Notes: generated by a model not told the origin, from the letters alone. A stretch of 64,000 nt of DNA from Streptomyces adelaidensis (GCF_016598475.1 NZ_JAEMUX010000025.1:37008-101007); one strand, 5' to 3'. Positions 1 through 9,097 are shown, counted from the first letter of the stretch. Numbers and translations: made by a program.

Positions 1-745
1 GGGTACGGCCGGGGAAGTTGCCCGCGAAGGTGATCGTCGCGCCGAACTCGCCCAGCGCCCGCGCCCAGGCGAGCACCGCGCCGGCGGCGACCCCGGGGGC
101 GATCAGCGGCAGGGTCACCCGGCGGAACGCGGTGAAGCGAGAGGCGCCGAGGGTCGTGGCGGCCTCCTCGTAGCGCGGGTCGGCGGCCCGGAGCGTGCCC
201 TCGACGCTGATGACGAGGAACGGCATGGCGACGAACGCCTCCGCGATCACGACCCCGGCGGTGGTGAACGGCAGGGTGACCCCGAACCAGTCGTCCAGCC
301 ACTGCCCGACGACACCGTTGCGGCCGAGCGCCATCAGCAGGGCCACACCGCCGACCACCGGGGGCAGGACGAGGGGGAGGGTGACGAGGGCCCGGACGAG
401 ACCACGGCCCGGGAACTCGACCCGGGCCAGCAGCCAGGCCAGCGGCACCCCGATCACCAGGCTCACGGCGGTGGCCAGCGTCGCGCACAGCAGCGACAGC
501 CGCAGCGCCTCCCACACGGCCGCGCTGGTCAGCTGCTCCGGCAGACTCGACCACGGCGTCCGTACGAGCAGCGCGACCAGCGGCAGCACGAGGAAGGCGA
601 GTCCTAGCAACGCGGGCAGCAGCAGGGGGACGGGCACGGAGCCGCGCAGCGGTCGTACGCGTCCTGGCTGTCCTGACTTCCGTACCCGGCGCGCCCCCCT
701 CGTCAGGGTGTCGTGGCCCGGGTCGCCGCCGGAGGGCTCGCTCAC
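1..745 (-). CDS. modB: Molybdate ABC transporter permease ModB (partial, C-terminus beyond window)
   Basis: Inner-membrane permease of the ModABC molybdate importer. The visible part has several hydrophobic segments and the binding-protein-dependent transport loop EEAATTLGASRFTAFRRVTLP followed by a Gly-rich stretch and ALGEFGATITFAGN, which is characteristic of ModB/CysT permeases. The start is a GTG at 743-745, overlapping the modA stop (GTGA), so the two genes are translationally coupled and modA is upstream in the operon. The 3' end of the gene lies left of base 1. Family assignment is firm; molybdate rather than sulfate specificity rests on the adjacent modA and TOBE genes. Confidence 0.9.
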   Translation of the reverse strand, partial: MSEPSGGDPGHDTLTRGARRVRKSGQPGRVRPLRGSVPVPLLLPALLGLAFLVLPLVALLVRTPWSSLPEQLTSAAVWEALRLSLLCATLATAVSLVIGVPLAWLLARVEFPGRGLVRALVTLPLVLPPVVGGVALLMALGRNGVVGQWLDDWFGVTLPFTTAGVVIAEAFVAMPFLVISVEGTLRAADPRYEEAATTLGASRFTAFRRVTLPLIAPGVAAGAVLAWARALGEFGATITFAGNFPGRT

Positions 746-1539
746 GGCTGGAGGAACCCGGCTTCGGTCAGGACCTGCTGGCCCTCGGCGGACCGCACCA
801 GCTCGATGAACGCCTTCGCCGCGGTCGGGTGGGGCGCCTCCTTGAGGAGGGCGATCGGGTAGTCGTTGACGGCGTCGGCCGACTCGGGGAAGTCCACGCC
901 CTCCACCTTGTCACCCGCGGCCTTCACATCGGTCTTGTAGACGACCGCCGCGTCGGCCTCCTTCAGCTCCACCTTCGTCAGGGCGCTCTTGACGTCCTGC
1001 TCGTACGACACAGGGGTGAGTTCGAGGTCACTGGCGTCCAGGGCCTTCTGCGCGGCGGAGCCGCACGGCACCTCCTTGTCGCACAGCACGACCTTGAGGC
1101 CCGGCCCGGTGAGGTCCTTCAGGGAGGAGATCCTGTCCGGGTTGCCGGGCAGGGTGGCGATCTCCAGCTGGTTGCGGACGAAGGTGGCGGGCGCGCCGGA
1201 GGCGTCGCCCGCGTCCGTCACGATCGCCATCGTCTTGGGGCTGGCGGAGGCGAACACGTCCGCCGGGGCGCCGCCGGTGATGCTCGCGGCGAGCGAGTCG
1301 CTGCCGCCGAAGCTGAACGTCACCTTCGTACCGGGGTGGGCCTTCTCGAACCGCTTCCCCAGCGTCGTGAAGCTCTTCTTCAGCGAGGCGGCGGCGAACA
1401 CGGTCACCTCGCCGGACACCTTGTCCGAGGCGGAGGCGTCGGACTTCGCCGACGAGGAGTCGTCCGAGGAGGAGCAGGCACTCAGGGTCAGCAGCGCGGC
1501 GGCGCTCGCGCCGACGGCCCGCAGCGCGGAACGGTTCAT
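742..1539 (-). CDS. modA: Molybdate-binding lipoprotein ModA
   Basis: Extracellular substrate-binding protein that delivers molybdate (or tungstate) to ModB. A lipoprotein signal ends in LTLSAC, with the lipid-modified Cys followed by a Ser/Asp-rich linker. The mature part opens with GEVTVFAAASLKKSFTTLG, the typical ModA N-terminus whose Ser residues contact the oxyanion, and contains GGAPADVFASAS and ADAAVVYKTDV, both usual in the family. About 265 aa, normal length. An AGGGAG ribosome site lies upstream; I use the ATG at 1539, but in-frame GTG (1542) and TTG (1548) codons are possible. First gene of the mod operon. Confidence 0.93.
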   Translation of the reverse strand: MNRSALRAVGASAAALLTLSACSSSDDSSSAKSDASASDKVSGEVTVFAAASLKKSFTTLGKRFEKAHPGTKVTFSFGGSDSLAASITGGAPADVFASASPKTMAIVTDAGDASGAPATFVRNQLEIATLPGNPDRISSLKDLTGPGLKVVLCDKEVPCGSAAQKALDASDLELTPVSYEQDVKSALTKVELKEADAAVVYKTDVKAAGDKVEGVDFPESADAVNDYPIALLKEAPHPTAAKAFIELVRSAEGQQVLTEAGFLQP

Positions 1540-1683
1540 CACGGTCAACTACTCCCTGTAGGCGCGACGCGGATGCCGCCTATTCTGGCGCATCTGCAAG
1601 GGATAAGTCTCCTGTGGCATCGCATGAGCCATGACGATGTGGTGTGTGGGCTGGCATGTGCGTTCGCATGAAGGTGCTGGGCC

Positions 1684-2079
1684 TCACGTCCGGTCGATGT
1701 GCACGTTCGTGGACTTCACCCGGGCGGTGGCCTCCACGCCGACCTCCAGGCCCAGTTCCTCGACGGCCTCCCGGGTGAGCAGCGAGACCAGCCGGTGCGG
1801 TCCCGCCTGGATCTCGACCTGGGCGGCGACGTCACCGAGCTTGATGGCGGTGACGATGCCGGGGAAGGCGTTGCGGGCCGAGGTGTACGGCGCCTCGGCC
1901 TCCTCGGCGGTGTCCGCGGCCAGCTCCACGGAGAAGGCCGCGAGATCCTTTCCGTCGATGAGCCGGCGCCCGCTCTCGTCGCGGCGGGTCGCCACCCGGC
2001 CCGCGTCCGCCCATCGCCGCGCGGTGTCGGGGCTGACCCCGAGCAGCCGCGCGGCCTGACCGATCGTGTAGGACTGCAT
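1684..2079 (-). CDS. TOBE-domain molybdenum-binding protein with N-terminal helix-turn-helix
   Basis: 131-aa two-domain protein. Residues 3-50 form a MerR/excisionase-like helix-turn-helix (YTIGQAARLLGVSPDTARRW). Residues 68-131 form a Mop/TOBE domain (SARNAFPGIVTAIKLG to ARVKSTNVHI) that in this family binds molybdate. It probably acts as an intracellular molybdate sensor or store and may regulate the adjacent mod genes. It lies 145 bp upstream of modA on the same strand, consistent with co-transcription or shared control. The ATG start at 2079 gives the complete helix-turn-helix. The DNA-binding role is inferred from the fold. Confidence 0.85.
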   Translation of the reverse strand: MQSYTIGQAARLLGVSPDTARRWADAGRVATRRDESGRRLIDGKDLAAFSVELAADTAEEAEAPYTSARNAFPGIVTAIKLGDVAAQVEIQAGPHRLVSLLTREAVEELGLEVGVEATARVKSTNVHIDRT

Positions 2080-2096
2080 GGGCGCCAAGATATGTG

Positions 2097-3275
2097 TCAG
2101 CGGGCCATGGTGCCGCCCGCCGCAGGTGCCGCGCGGCGGCGACCCGCCCGGCGGCGACCCGCCAGGCCGATCAGTACGGCCCCCACGGCCATCAGCAGCC
2201 CGACCGCCGCCGCGCCGCCGCCGATCCCCACCAGCTCCGTCTCCAGCTCGGGATGCTTGGTCTTCGAGGTGCCGTCCGGGGTGCCGAGGTGTTCCTCGCC
2301 CTCGTACGCGACCGGTTCGGTCCGGTCCGCCGGCGGCTTCGCGGCGGCCTCGATCGCGGCCGGCGCGTCGATGATGCCGTAGCCGTCCAGCGGGCTGTGG
2401 CCCTGGGCGGCGTGCCCCGCGGTCGTCGTGAGGATCGTCCGCACCTGCGCCGGGGTCAGCTTGTCGTTGTGGGAGAGCATCAGGGCGACTACGCCGGAGG
2501 CGAGCGCCGTCGCGGGCGAGGTGCCGTTGATCGTCGCGTAGCCGCCGGTGTTGCTCGCGCTCATGATGTCGACGCCGGGCGCCGCGACCGCGTTGTACGT
2601 CCGTACGGTGGAGAAGGCGGCCCGCGTGCCGTTCTGCTGGAGCGCGGCGACCGCTATCACGCCCGGGTAGCCCGCCGGGTACTGGGCGTCGTTGAACAGG
2701 TCGCCGTTGTTGCCCGCAGAGGCGAGGACCGGGATCCCCGCCAGGGCCGCGCGGCCCAGGGCGTCGGTCTCGTCCTCGTCGTAGCTGTTGCCGAGCATCT
2801 GGTCGCCGATCGACATGGAGATCACGTCGGCGCCGTGCTCGATCGCGTAGTCGATGCCCCGTGCGATGGGGTTGCCGCCCTTGACGGACGTCGGCTCCTC
2901 GCTTCCGTCGGTCACCCGGAGCGAGAGGATCTTCGCCTTCGGGGCGACCTTGAGGACGTCCGAGGCCATCGCCGTACCGTGCTGGCCCTCGTTGTCCGCC
3001 CGCTCGGAGTCCGAGCCCTCCCCGAAGTAGTCCGGGCCCGTGGTCACCTTGCCCTTGAGCGCCGGGTGGTCGGCCTCCACGCCGGTGTCGAGGACCGCGA
3101 CGGTGATGCCGTCGCCCTGCGCGAGTCGCTGCGCCGCGTCCAGCTTCAGCGCCTGGTACTCCCAGGACCGCGGGGTCGTCTCGGCCGCGTTCGCCGTGCC
3201 CGCGGCCGCGGTGGCGAGCAGCAGCGCCGCCGTGGACGTGATGACACCGGTCCGCCGTATGGTCGTGCCGCTCAT
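2097..3275 (-). CDS. Mycosin-type S8 subtilisin-like serine protease, membrane-anchored
   Basis: 392 aa. A Sec signal (AALLLATAAAGTANA, residues 16-30) precedes a subtilase domain with the catalytic triad visible: Asp63 in VAVLDTGV, His99 in GQHGTAMA and Ser253 in NGTSPATA, plus the oxyanion Asn in SAGNN. A C-terminal hydrophobic helix (about 355-380) followed by RRRAGRRR anchors it to the membrane with the protease outside the cell. This architecture matches the type VII secretion-associated mycosins, but no esx/ecc genes are in this window, so the substrate is unknown. Its start overlaps the stop of the preceding gene (ATGA), so both are co-translated. Confidence 0.88.
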   Translation of the reverse strand: MSGTTIRRTGVITSTAALLLATAAAGTANAAETTPRSWEYQALKLDAAQRLAQGDGITVAVLDTGVEADHPALKGKVTTGPDYFGEGSDSERADNEGQHGTAMASDVLKVAPKAKILSLRVTDGSEEPTSVKGGNPIARGIDYAIEHGADVISMSIGDQMLGNSYDEDETDALGRAALAGIPVLASAGNNGDLFNDAQYPAGYPGVIAVAALQQNGTRAAFSTVRTYNAVAAPGVDIMSASNTGGYATINGTSPATALASGVVALMLSHNDKLTPAQVRTILTTTAGHAAQGHSPLDGYGIIDAPAAIEAAAKPPADRTEPVAYEGEEHLGTPDGTSKTKHPELETELVGIGGGAAAVGLLMAVGAVLIGLAGRRRAGRRRAAPAAGGTMAR

Positions 3276-4306
3276 GAGGTCTCCAGCAACAGGTCACCGA
3301 GGTGGTAGCCGACGTCTTCGCACAGGGCCTTCGCCGAGCCCCGCCACGGGGCGCGGTCGTCGCCCGCGTCCCAGTTGTGGCTGCCGTACTCACCCGGCAG
3401 CTGGCCCGCCTCGCGGCCGTCGACCGCGCCGGTGGAGGCCACGATGACGTACGGCAACGACGATTCCGGTACGGCGATCCCCGCCCCGCCGTTGCTCCGC
3501 GCGTCGCTCCACTTCGCCGCGATCGTGTCGGGCACGGCGAACGCCTTCACCCCGACCTCGGGGTCGAGCTTGTCCTCGTCCTTCTCGAAGAACGCGGTCA
3601 TCTCCGTCTTCGCGGACTCCCCGGCGGGCAGCACGATCAGCGCGACCGTGCCGATGGTGTTCCCCGTCGGGTCCACGTACGTGGCGCGCAGCACCGCCTC
3701 GCAGTCGAGCTTCGCCACGGCGGCCGAGGTGACCTTGTTCAGCCCCTTCGCGCATTCGGTGTCCTCGGATATGCCGACGCGGTGCCAGGTCGCCCGCGCG
3801 GCGTCCGGCTTGGTGTTCGTCACGCTCAGCCGGGGGGCCAGGGCGTCGGGGAAGAGCTTGTCCGCGGGCTCGTTGCGCCACAAGGTCGGGCCGTAGCCGT
3901 CACGGTTGGGAATGTCCTGGCTCGCGTTCGAGTACGCGTGACCGACCAGCAGACCGCCGCCCAGCATGCCGAGGATGCCGAAGAAACCGAGGGTGGCGGA
4001 GAGACAACTGCGGGCCGCGCCGCCGCCCTTGGCGGCCGGGGGACGGGGTGGGACCGGGGCGGGGGCCGGGGCGGGGGCGGGGTGCGGTGCCTGGCCCGGG
4101 TACGGGGTTTGGCCGCCGTACGCGGCGTACGGTGCTTGGCCCGGGTACGGCGCCTGTGCCGGGTACTGCTGCGGTTGGCTCGGGGGTTGGCCCGGGGGTT
4201 GGCCCTGCGGCCAGGCGCCCGGCTGGGGCGGCTGTCCGTAGGGATTGGGCGGTTGTCCGTAGCCTCCGGCACTGCCGGGTTGCTGGGGCGGTGTCGGGTA
4301 GGACAT
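3272..4306 (-). CDS. Proline/glutamine-rich single-pass membrane protein
   Basis: 344 aa, function not recognised. Residues 1-95 are a cytoplasmic Pro/Gln/Tyr/Gly-rich repeat region (PYPGQAPY-type units). A single transmembrane segment follows (LGFFGILGMLGGGLLVGHAY), then an extracellular domain of about 220 aa containing three Cys. A strong GAGGAGAGG ribosome site lies just before the ATG. The gene overlaps the mycosin-type protease by 4 bp, so it may be a partner or substrate of that protease. The Pro-rich head with one helix and an external domain is common in actinobacterial envelope proteins and does not define a function. Confidence 0.7.
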   Translation of the reverse strand: MSYPTPPQQPGSAGGYGQPPNPYGQPPQPGAWPQGQPPGQPPSQPQQYPAQAPYPGQAPYAAYGGQTPYPGQAPHPAPAPAPAPVPPRPPAAKGGGAARSCLSATLGFFGILGMLGGGLLVGHAYSNASQDIPNRDGYGPTLWRNEPADKLFPDALAPRLSVTNTKPDAARATWHRVGISEDTECAKGLNKVTSAAVAKLDCEAVLRATYVDPTGNTIGTVALIVLPAGESAKTEMTAFFEKDEDKLDPEVGVKAFAVPDTIAAKWSDARSNGGAGIAVPESSLPYVIVASTGAVDGREAGQLPGEYGSHNWDAGDDRAPWRGSAKALCEDVGYHLGDLLLETS

Positions 4307-4532
4307 GGCCCCTCTCCTCGTCGTCGGGTGTCACTGAAAGGGCGCGCGACGCACGGAGGAGTGAGCGAAAACGGCAACGCGGAACGAAAACGACAGAGTT
4401 GCACCCGCACATGCCCCCGTACATGCGAACGCCGATCATATAGAGCCACTTTGACGAGTGGTCGACCCGCTACCAAGACGTGATCAGCCGCGGCCCCGGA
4501 CGCCTTCCGAGGCCTCCCCACGTCGGCCGGCC

Positions 4533-5420
4533 TCAGTCGATACGGGCGAAGCGGCGCCCCGCGAGGACCAGCAGGAGCAGCGACGGGATCACGACGAGGG
4601 CGAGTTCGAGGAGGACGGGCGGGGTCCAGCCCCACCACTGGGGACCGGCGTGGAACCAGGCGGGGGTGGGGACACCCGTGTCCGGCTCGGGCATGGTGCG
4701 GCGCAGGGCGTCGACGCCGTAGCTGAGCGGGTTGGCCAGGACGGCGGCGCCGAGCCACGAGGGCAGGCCGCCGACCGGGAAGAGTGCGCCCGACAGGAGC
4801 ATGGCGGGGGCCATCGCCAGGCCGGACACGATCTGGAACGTCTCCGGGCGCCGGATGCACACGGCCGCCGCGACCCCGAGGGCGGTGAGCGCGAACGCCA
4901 GCAGGACGACCTCGGCCAGGACGAGCAGCAGCCTGGGGTGGTACGGCAGCCCCATGGGGCCGGCGAGGGCGAGGACGGGCAGCGCGTACAGGGCGCCGGT
5001 CGTGGCGCCGCCGAGGCAGATGCCCGCCAGGACCGCGCCGCGCCGCACCGGTGCCACCAGCATCTGCCGCAGGAACCCGGACTGCCGGTCCCACATGACC
5101 ACCGTGCCGACGGCGACGGCCGGGCCCTGGACGACCATCAGCAGCATGCCGGGGAACAGGAACGCCTGGTAGTGCCCCAGACCGACGCTCGCGGAGCCGA
5201 TCCCGTTGCCCAGCACGAACAGGAACAGCAGCGGCGCCGCAAGGCCCATCACCAGCCGGGCCCGGTTGCGCAGGAACCGCACGGTCTCCCGCCGCCACAG
5301 GATCCGCACGGTACGGAGGTCGGTGGCGAGGGGCCCGGCGCGGCGGCCGGACCCGCCGCCGACGGTCGTGGAACCGGGCGTGGTCGCGGAACCGGGAGTG
5401 GACGTGGTTGCCGATGACAA
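4533..5420 (-). CDS. ABC-2 type exporter permease, probable lasso-peptide export
   Basis: 295-aa ABC-2 family integral membrane protein with six hydrophobic segments after a Ser/Thr/Gly-rich cytoplasmic head. It contains the family-typical MLMVVQGPAVAVGTVVMWDRQSGFLRQ and LSYGVDALRRTM stretches of DrrB-like permeases. It reads from a TTG at 5420 preceded by GGAGG with 8 nt spacing; no ATG or GTG fits. It is the last gene of the lasso operon, 25 bp after the ATPase gene. Inferred role: with the ATPase it exports the mature lasso peptide and gives self-immunity. Confidence 0.85.
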   Translation of the reverse strand: MSSATTSTPGSATTPGSTTVGGGSGRRAGPLATDLRTVRILWRRETVRFLRNRARLVMGLAAPLLFLFVLGNGIGSASVGLGHYQAFLFPGMLLMVVQGPAVAVGTVVMWDRQSGFLRQMLVAPVRRGAVLAGICLGGATTGALYALPVLALAGPMGLPYHPRLLLVLAEVVLLAFALTALGVAAAVCIRRPETFQIVSGLAMAPAMLLSGALFPVGGLPSWLGAAVLANPLSYGVDALRRTMPEPDTGVPTPAWFHAGPQWWGWTPPVLLELALVVIPSLLLLVLAGRRFARID

Positions 5421-5445
5421 AGGCGGGCCTCCTCAGCGGGCGGGC

Positions 5446-6372
5446 CTAACGGATCGTCCGGCCCGTGTGGTGCAGGAACACGTCGTCGAGCGTCGGGGAG
5501 TCGACGGTCACGGACCGGACGGGGACGGTGAGTTCGGCGCAGAGCCGGGGGACGAGCGCGGCGCCGTCGGGCGCGCGGAGGCGTACGCCGTCGGGGCCGG
5601 TCTCCGTGGACAGGCCGAACGACCGGCGTACGGTCTCGGCGACCCGCTCGTCGTCATCGGTGCGCAGGGTGACGAGGTCGGCGCCGATGACCGACTTCAG
5701 CTCCCGGGGCGAACCCTCCGTGACCAGTTCCCCGTGGTCGATGATGGCGATCCGGTCGCAGTGCTCGGCCTCCTCCAGATGGTGTGTGGTCAGGAAGACG
5801 GTGAGGCCGTGCTCCCGGCACAGCAGCCGAAGGTGCTCCCACACGGCGGCCCGGGTCTGCGGGTCGAGACCGGCGGTCGGCTCGTCGAGGAAGAGGACCC
5901 GGGGGCCGTGCACCAGCGCCCGGGCGATCTCCAGGCGGCGCCGGGTGCCACCGGAGAGGGTGCGGACTACGCCGTCGGACCGGTCGTCGAGACCCATCAG
6001 GCCGAGCAGCGCCGTACCGGCCGCGCGGGCCGCCGGACGCGACAGCCCGTACAGCTCGGCCTGCAGCCGCATGCTCTCCAAGGCCGTCAGATCCTGGTCG
6101 AGGGTCTGCTCCTGGAAGACGACGCCGATCCGGCGCCGTACCAGCGCGGCCTCCCGGACCACGTGCGCCCCGGCCACCCACGCGTCGCCCAGGGTGGGGC
6201 GCAGCAGCGTGCAGAGCATGCCGATGGTGGTGGTCTTGCCCGCCCCGTTGGGGCCGAGGAAGCCGAAGATCCGGCCCGCCGGGACGGTGAGGCCGAGCCC
6301 GACCACGGCCTCGCGCGTCCCGTAGAGCTTGCTCAGATCCTCGGTGCGTACGGCGATGTCGTCGCCCGGCAC
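5446..6372 (-). CDS. ABC exporter ATPase (DrrA-like), probable lasso-peptide export and immunity
   Basis: 308-aa nucleotide-binding subunit. Walker A is GPNGAGKTTT, the signature is LSGGTRRRLEIA, and Walker B LFLDEPTAGLDPQTR is followed by the H-loop FLTTHHLEEAEH. A C-terminal extension of about 80 aa is typical of daunorubicin-resistance ATPases. The GTG at 6372 is chosen because GGGAGG lies 5-6 nt upstream; the gene starts 18 bp after the lasB2 stop. The pairing with the permease and its position after A-C-B1-B2 match the D or transporter position of actinobacterial lasso clusters. Confidence 0.88.
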   Translation of the reverse strand: MPGDDIAVRTEDLSKLYGTREAVVGLGLTVPAGRIFGFLGPNGAGKTTTIGMLCTLLRPTLGDAWVAGAHVVREAALVRRRIGVVFQEQTLDQDLTALESMRLQAELYGLSRPAARAAGTALLGLMGLDDRSDGVVRTLSGGTRRRLEIARALVHGPRVLFLDEPTAGLDPQTRAAVWEHLRLLCREHGLTVFLTTHHLEEAEHCDRIAIIDHGELVTEGSPRELKSVIGADLVTLRTDDDERVAETVRRSFGLSTETGPDGVRLRAPDGAALVPRLCAELTVPVRSVTVDSPTLDDVFLHHTGRTIR

Positions 6373-6389
6373 GACGGCCTCCCGCCCCG

Positions 6390-6812
6390 TTACGAGCGCG
6401 CCCGCGGCGCGATGGTGATGAGCGGCGGGATGCCCGGGGTGAGCGGCAGATCGTCCACCGGACGGCCCTCCGCCTCCACCCACGCGTGGGCGACCATCGG
6501 GACCGTACGCATGCCCGTGCGCCAGGTGGGCCAGGTGCCGCGGGCACGGCAGAGCAGCGCGGTGGCGATGGAGCGCGGCAGGCAGCCCTGTCCGGCGCAG
6601 CGCACGCTCACCGCGACCACCTCGGCGCGCGCCCTGGCGGCCTCGGCGTAGGTGGCGGGCCGGCCGCCGCGCGAACAGGCGGTCAGGAGCTGCCGGATGC
6701 GCAGCGGGGAGAGCCGGCCGACGAGGTGTGCGGCGCCCACCGCGAGCAGCGGCAGCGGACGCCGGTGCGGGGGCAGCCGGCGCCGGGTCTGGAAGACGGA
6801 GGGGACGCTCAC
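6390..6812 (-). CDS. Lasso peptide leader peptidase B2 (transglutaminase-like Cys protease)
   Basis: 140-aa split B2 protein. It cleaves the leader from the precursor so that the core can be cyclised. The catalytic Cys lies in CAGQGCLPRSIATALLCR and the catalytic His in AHAWVEAEGRPV, with an Asp shortly after (VDDLP), the arrangement of the lasso B2/transglutaminase-like family. The GTG start at 6810-6812 overlaps the lasB1 stop (GTGA), so the recognition protein and protease are translated together, as expected because they act as a complex. Length is normal for a stand-alone B2. Confidence 0.92.
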   Translation of the reverse strand: MSVPSVFQTRRRLPPHRRPLPLLAVGAAHLVGRLSPLRIRQLLTACSRGGRPATYAEAARARAEVVAVSVRCAGQGCLPRSIATALLCRARGTWPTWRTGMRTVPMVAHAWVEAEGRPVDDLPLTPGIPPLITIAPRARS

Positions 6813-7093
6813 GCGACCACCAGCCCGTTGCCCGCCAACTCGGCGGCCAGCGCCTCGACATCGGCCGCCGCCCGCTCCTCGGAGACCTCGTACCGCTCCA
6901 CGAGGACCCGGGCGGCGTCGGCCGGCGAGGAGCCGTCGAGCAGGGCCCGCAGGATCAGGGCGCCGCTCGCGTTCAGCTTGAAGTACCGGCCCTTGCGTTC
7001 GTCGAGCAGGACCATGCCGTCCTGGACGTCGGAGACGGAGACGTGCCGCCGCAGTGTCATGCTCCGTGCACCCGTGCCCATGCCCATGCCCAT
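6809..7093 (-). CDS. Lasso peptide B1, PqqD-like RiPP recognition element
   Basis: 94-aa PqqD-family protein that binds the precursor leader and presents it to B2. The conserved part runs from VSVSDVQDGMVLLDERKGRYFKLN (beta strands of the RRE) through the helical LRALLDGSSPADAARVLVERY to the C-terminus. I place the start at the ATG at 7093, where AAGGAG lies 10 nt upstream; this gives a Met-Gly repeat head. An ATG at 7123 that overlaps the lasC stop, or one at 7061, are alternatives. The leader motif it should recognise (Y-x2-P-x-V ... F) is present in lasA. Confidence 0.9.
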   Translation of the reverse strand: MGMGMGTGARSMTLRRHVSVSDVQDGMVLLDERKGRYFKLNASGALILRALLDGSSPADAARVLVERYEVSEERAAADVEALAAELAGNGLVVA

Positions 7094-7119
7094 GTGCTTG
7101 TTTCTCCTTCCGGTTGTGG

Positions 7120-9051
7120 TCATGCCGCCGCCTCGCTTCCGTTGACGGCCGTGGACGCGGTCGGTCCGGCGTGAGCGCGCAGCCAGGTCTCCACGGCCAG
7201 GGTCGCCTCCAGGGTCACGGGGGAGAGCCGGGGCGGGAACATGCTCAGGCAGGCCCGGCGCAGGGCGTCGGCGTCGACGAGGCCGAGGGTGGCGAGGAGC
7301 GGCCGGTCGAGCAGTTCCGCGAGGTCCGCCCGGCGGGTGCGCAGCCCGTGCTGCATCTCGGCGCTGTACTCGCCCTTGGTCCTGCGGGCGAGCAGCTCGG
7401 CGGGCACCACCTGCCGCATCCCCATCGCCCGCACCAGCAGCGGCTTGTACACGAAGGGGGTGGTGCGCTCGTCCAGCCGTACGGACAGGGCCGCCTCGAC
7501 CACACTGTCGTCGTAGAAGGGGTAGTGCGTCGGCAGACCGGCCTCGCTGGTGACGCGGGTGAGCTGGCGGGCGAGCCGGGCGCCGTTGCGTACGGACCAC
7601 AGGGCCTCGTGCTGTCCACGGGTCGGCGCGAGGGGCTCGGCTTCGAGGGCGCTCTGCCAGAGCAGTTCGCGTACGGCCGCCGCCGCGTCCGGGCCGGCCC
7701 AGGGCGGCAGTTGGGGCCGCAGCGGCTGCCAGCCCAGGGCGGGTGTGCCGTCCAGGGCCAGTACGGGTGACAGGTCCCGGGCGGAGTCCGCGAGCCAGCG
7801 CCCGTACGAGCGGCGGTCGGCCAGCGCGCGCAGCGTCGGGAGCAGCCGCCAGCGCTGGGTGGAGACGGTGGCGCGCAGATGCGTGAGGGCGGTGCGCGGG
7901 CGGGCGCGGAGTGTGGTGTGCAGATACGGCGTGCGCGCGGACAGGATCTGGTCCGCGCCCTCGCCGGACAGGTGCAGCCGTGAGCCCAGGGCGGCCATGC
8001 GGCGCGCGGTCTCGGCGAAGGGGGCGCGGACCCGGCCGCCGGTGAACGGCTCGTCGACGCCCTCGCCGGCATGGAGCACGCCGGTGTAGTGGGGTGGGAG
8101 GTCGGCCGTCGGCAGCACGTGGTGCTCGGTGTTCGGGTCGGGGAGGTGGGCTGCGGCGCGGTGGGCCCAGGCGAGGTCGTCGTTGGCGGGGTCCGCGCCG
8201 GTGAGGGTGAGGGCGAGCAGCCGGGCGGGGCCGCGCGCGGCGAGGAAGCACAGGGAGGTGGAGTCCAGCCCGCCGGACAGGTCCGAGCTGATCACCCCGC
8301 CGCTGCCTCCGGCCCTGCCTCCGCCGCTGCCTCCGCTTCCGCCCCCGGCCGTGCGCAGCGCCACCGCGTCGGTGAGCGCCCCGGCCAGCAGCTCGGCGCC
8401 CTCGCCGAGGGAGAGTTCCGGCTCGGGGGGCTGCCACCAGCGCCGGGTACGGGTGTTGCCTGCGGCGTCCGTCAGCAGGGCCGTACCGGCCGGGACCGCG
8501 GAGACGCCCCGCCACAGGGGGCGTTCGGCGAGGGGGTGCGGGATGAGGGGGTCCATGAGCCGGAGCGCCACCAGGCGTTCGTCGATCCCGGCGTCGACGG
8601 CCGTGGCCAGCACGTCCGCGCGGTCGCAGGCGACCACGACACCGGCCAACCGGGCGGAGAACAGCCGCCGCAGCCCCGAGGCCGTGCCCTGGGAGCGCAG
8701 CCGCCCCGACTGCGACGCCAGCAGATGGCAACTGCCGGTCGGCCCGGCGTTCGGCCCCGCGCCGATCCGGTCGAGCGAGCCGAGCGCGTCGTCGTGCCGG
8801 ACGAGTGCGGTGAGGCGGGGTCCGGTCAGCGGGGAGAGCCCCACCACCGCCACCCGGCCGCCGCCGACCGTCGCGACCGTCACCTCGTCCTCGGCCCACT
8901 GCCCGACGAGCCACGGCCGCCCGGACGCGTGCTCCACGAGCCGCGTCGCCGTCGTACCCAGCACGGCGGCCGCCGCCCGCGCCGCGTCACAGTCGGGCAG
9001 CACCGCGAACCAGCCGCTGCCCGGCGTCGTACATTCCGGCATCACGCTCAT
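7120..9051 (-). CDS. Lasso cyclase, asparagine-synthetase-like (lasC)
   Basis: 643-aa ATP-dependent macrolactam synthetase. It adenylates the acceptor Asp/Glu side chain of the core and joins it to the new N-terminal amine. The N-terminal part is glutaminase-like but has no catalytic Cys at position 2, as usual for lasso cyclases. The PP-loop SGGLDS is at residues 259-264. Immediately before it sits a Gly/Ser-rich low-complexity insert (about 237-252). The start ATG at 9051 has an AGGGGG ribosome site 4-5 nt upstream. A 258-bp spacer with repeats and a stem-loop separates it from lasA, and its stop overlaps an alternative lasB1 start. Confidence 0.93.
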   Translation of the reverse strand: MSVMPECTTPGSGWFAVLPDCDAARAAAAVLGTTATRLVEHASGRPWLVGQWAEDEVTVATVGGGRVAVVGLSPLTGPRLTALVRHDDALGSLDRIGAGPNAGPTGSCHLLASQSGRLRSQGTASGLRRLFSARLAGVVVACDRADVLATAVDAGIDERLVALRLMDPLIPHPLAERPLWRGVSAVPAGTALLTDAAGNTRTRRWWQPPEPELSLGEGAELLAGALTDAVALRTAGGGSGGSGGGRAGGSGGVISSDLSGGLDSTSLCFLAARGPARLLALTLTGADPANDDLAWAHRAAAHLPDPNTEHHVLPTADLPPHYTGVLHAGEGVDEPFTGGRVRAPFAETARRMAALGSRLHLSGEGADQILSARTPYLHTTLRARPRTALTHLRATVSTQRWRLLPTLRALADRRSYGRWLADSARDLSPVLALDGTPALGWQPLRPQLPPWAGPDAAAAVRELLWQSALEAEPLAPTRGQHEALWSVRNGARLARQLTRVTSEAGLPTHYPFYDDSVVEAALSVRLDERTTPFVYKPLLVRAMGMRQVVPAELLARRTKGEYSAEMQHGLRTRRADLAELLDRPLLATLGLVDADALRRACLSMFPPRLSPVTLEATLAVETWLRAHAGPTASTAVNGSEAAA

Positions 9052-9097
9052 TGCCCCCTGGGTTTTGCTTTGGTGTGCAGAAACATCCCGGCGATTG

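Noticed and set aside
2094..3308. Plus-strand protein antisense to the mycosin-type protease
   Set aside because: No motif and the opposite strand carries an intact subtilase.
3272..4306. Type VII secretion component paired with the mycosin
   Set aside because: No WxG or Ecc motifs; only a Pro-rich head and one transmembrane helix.
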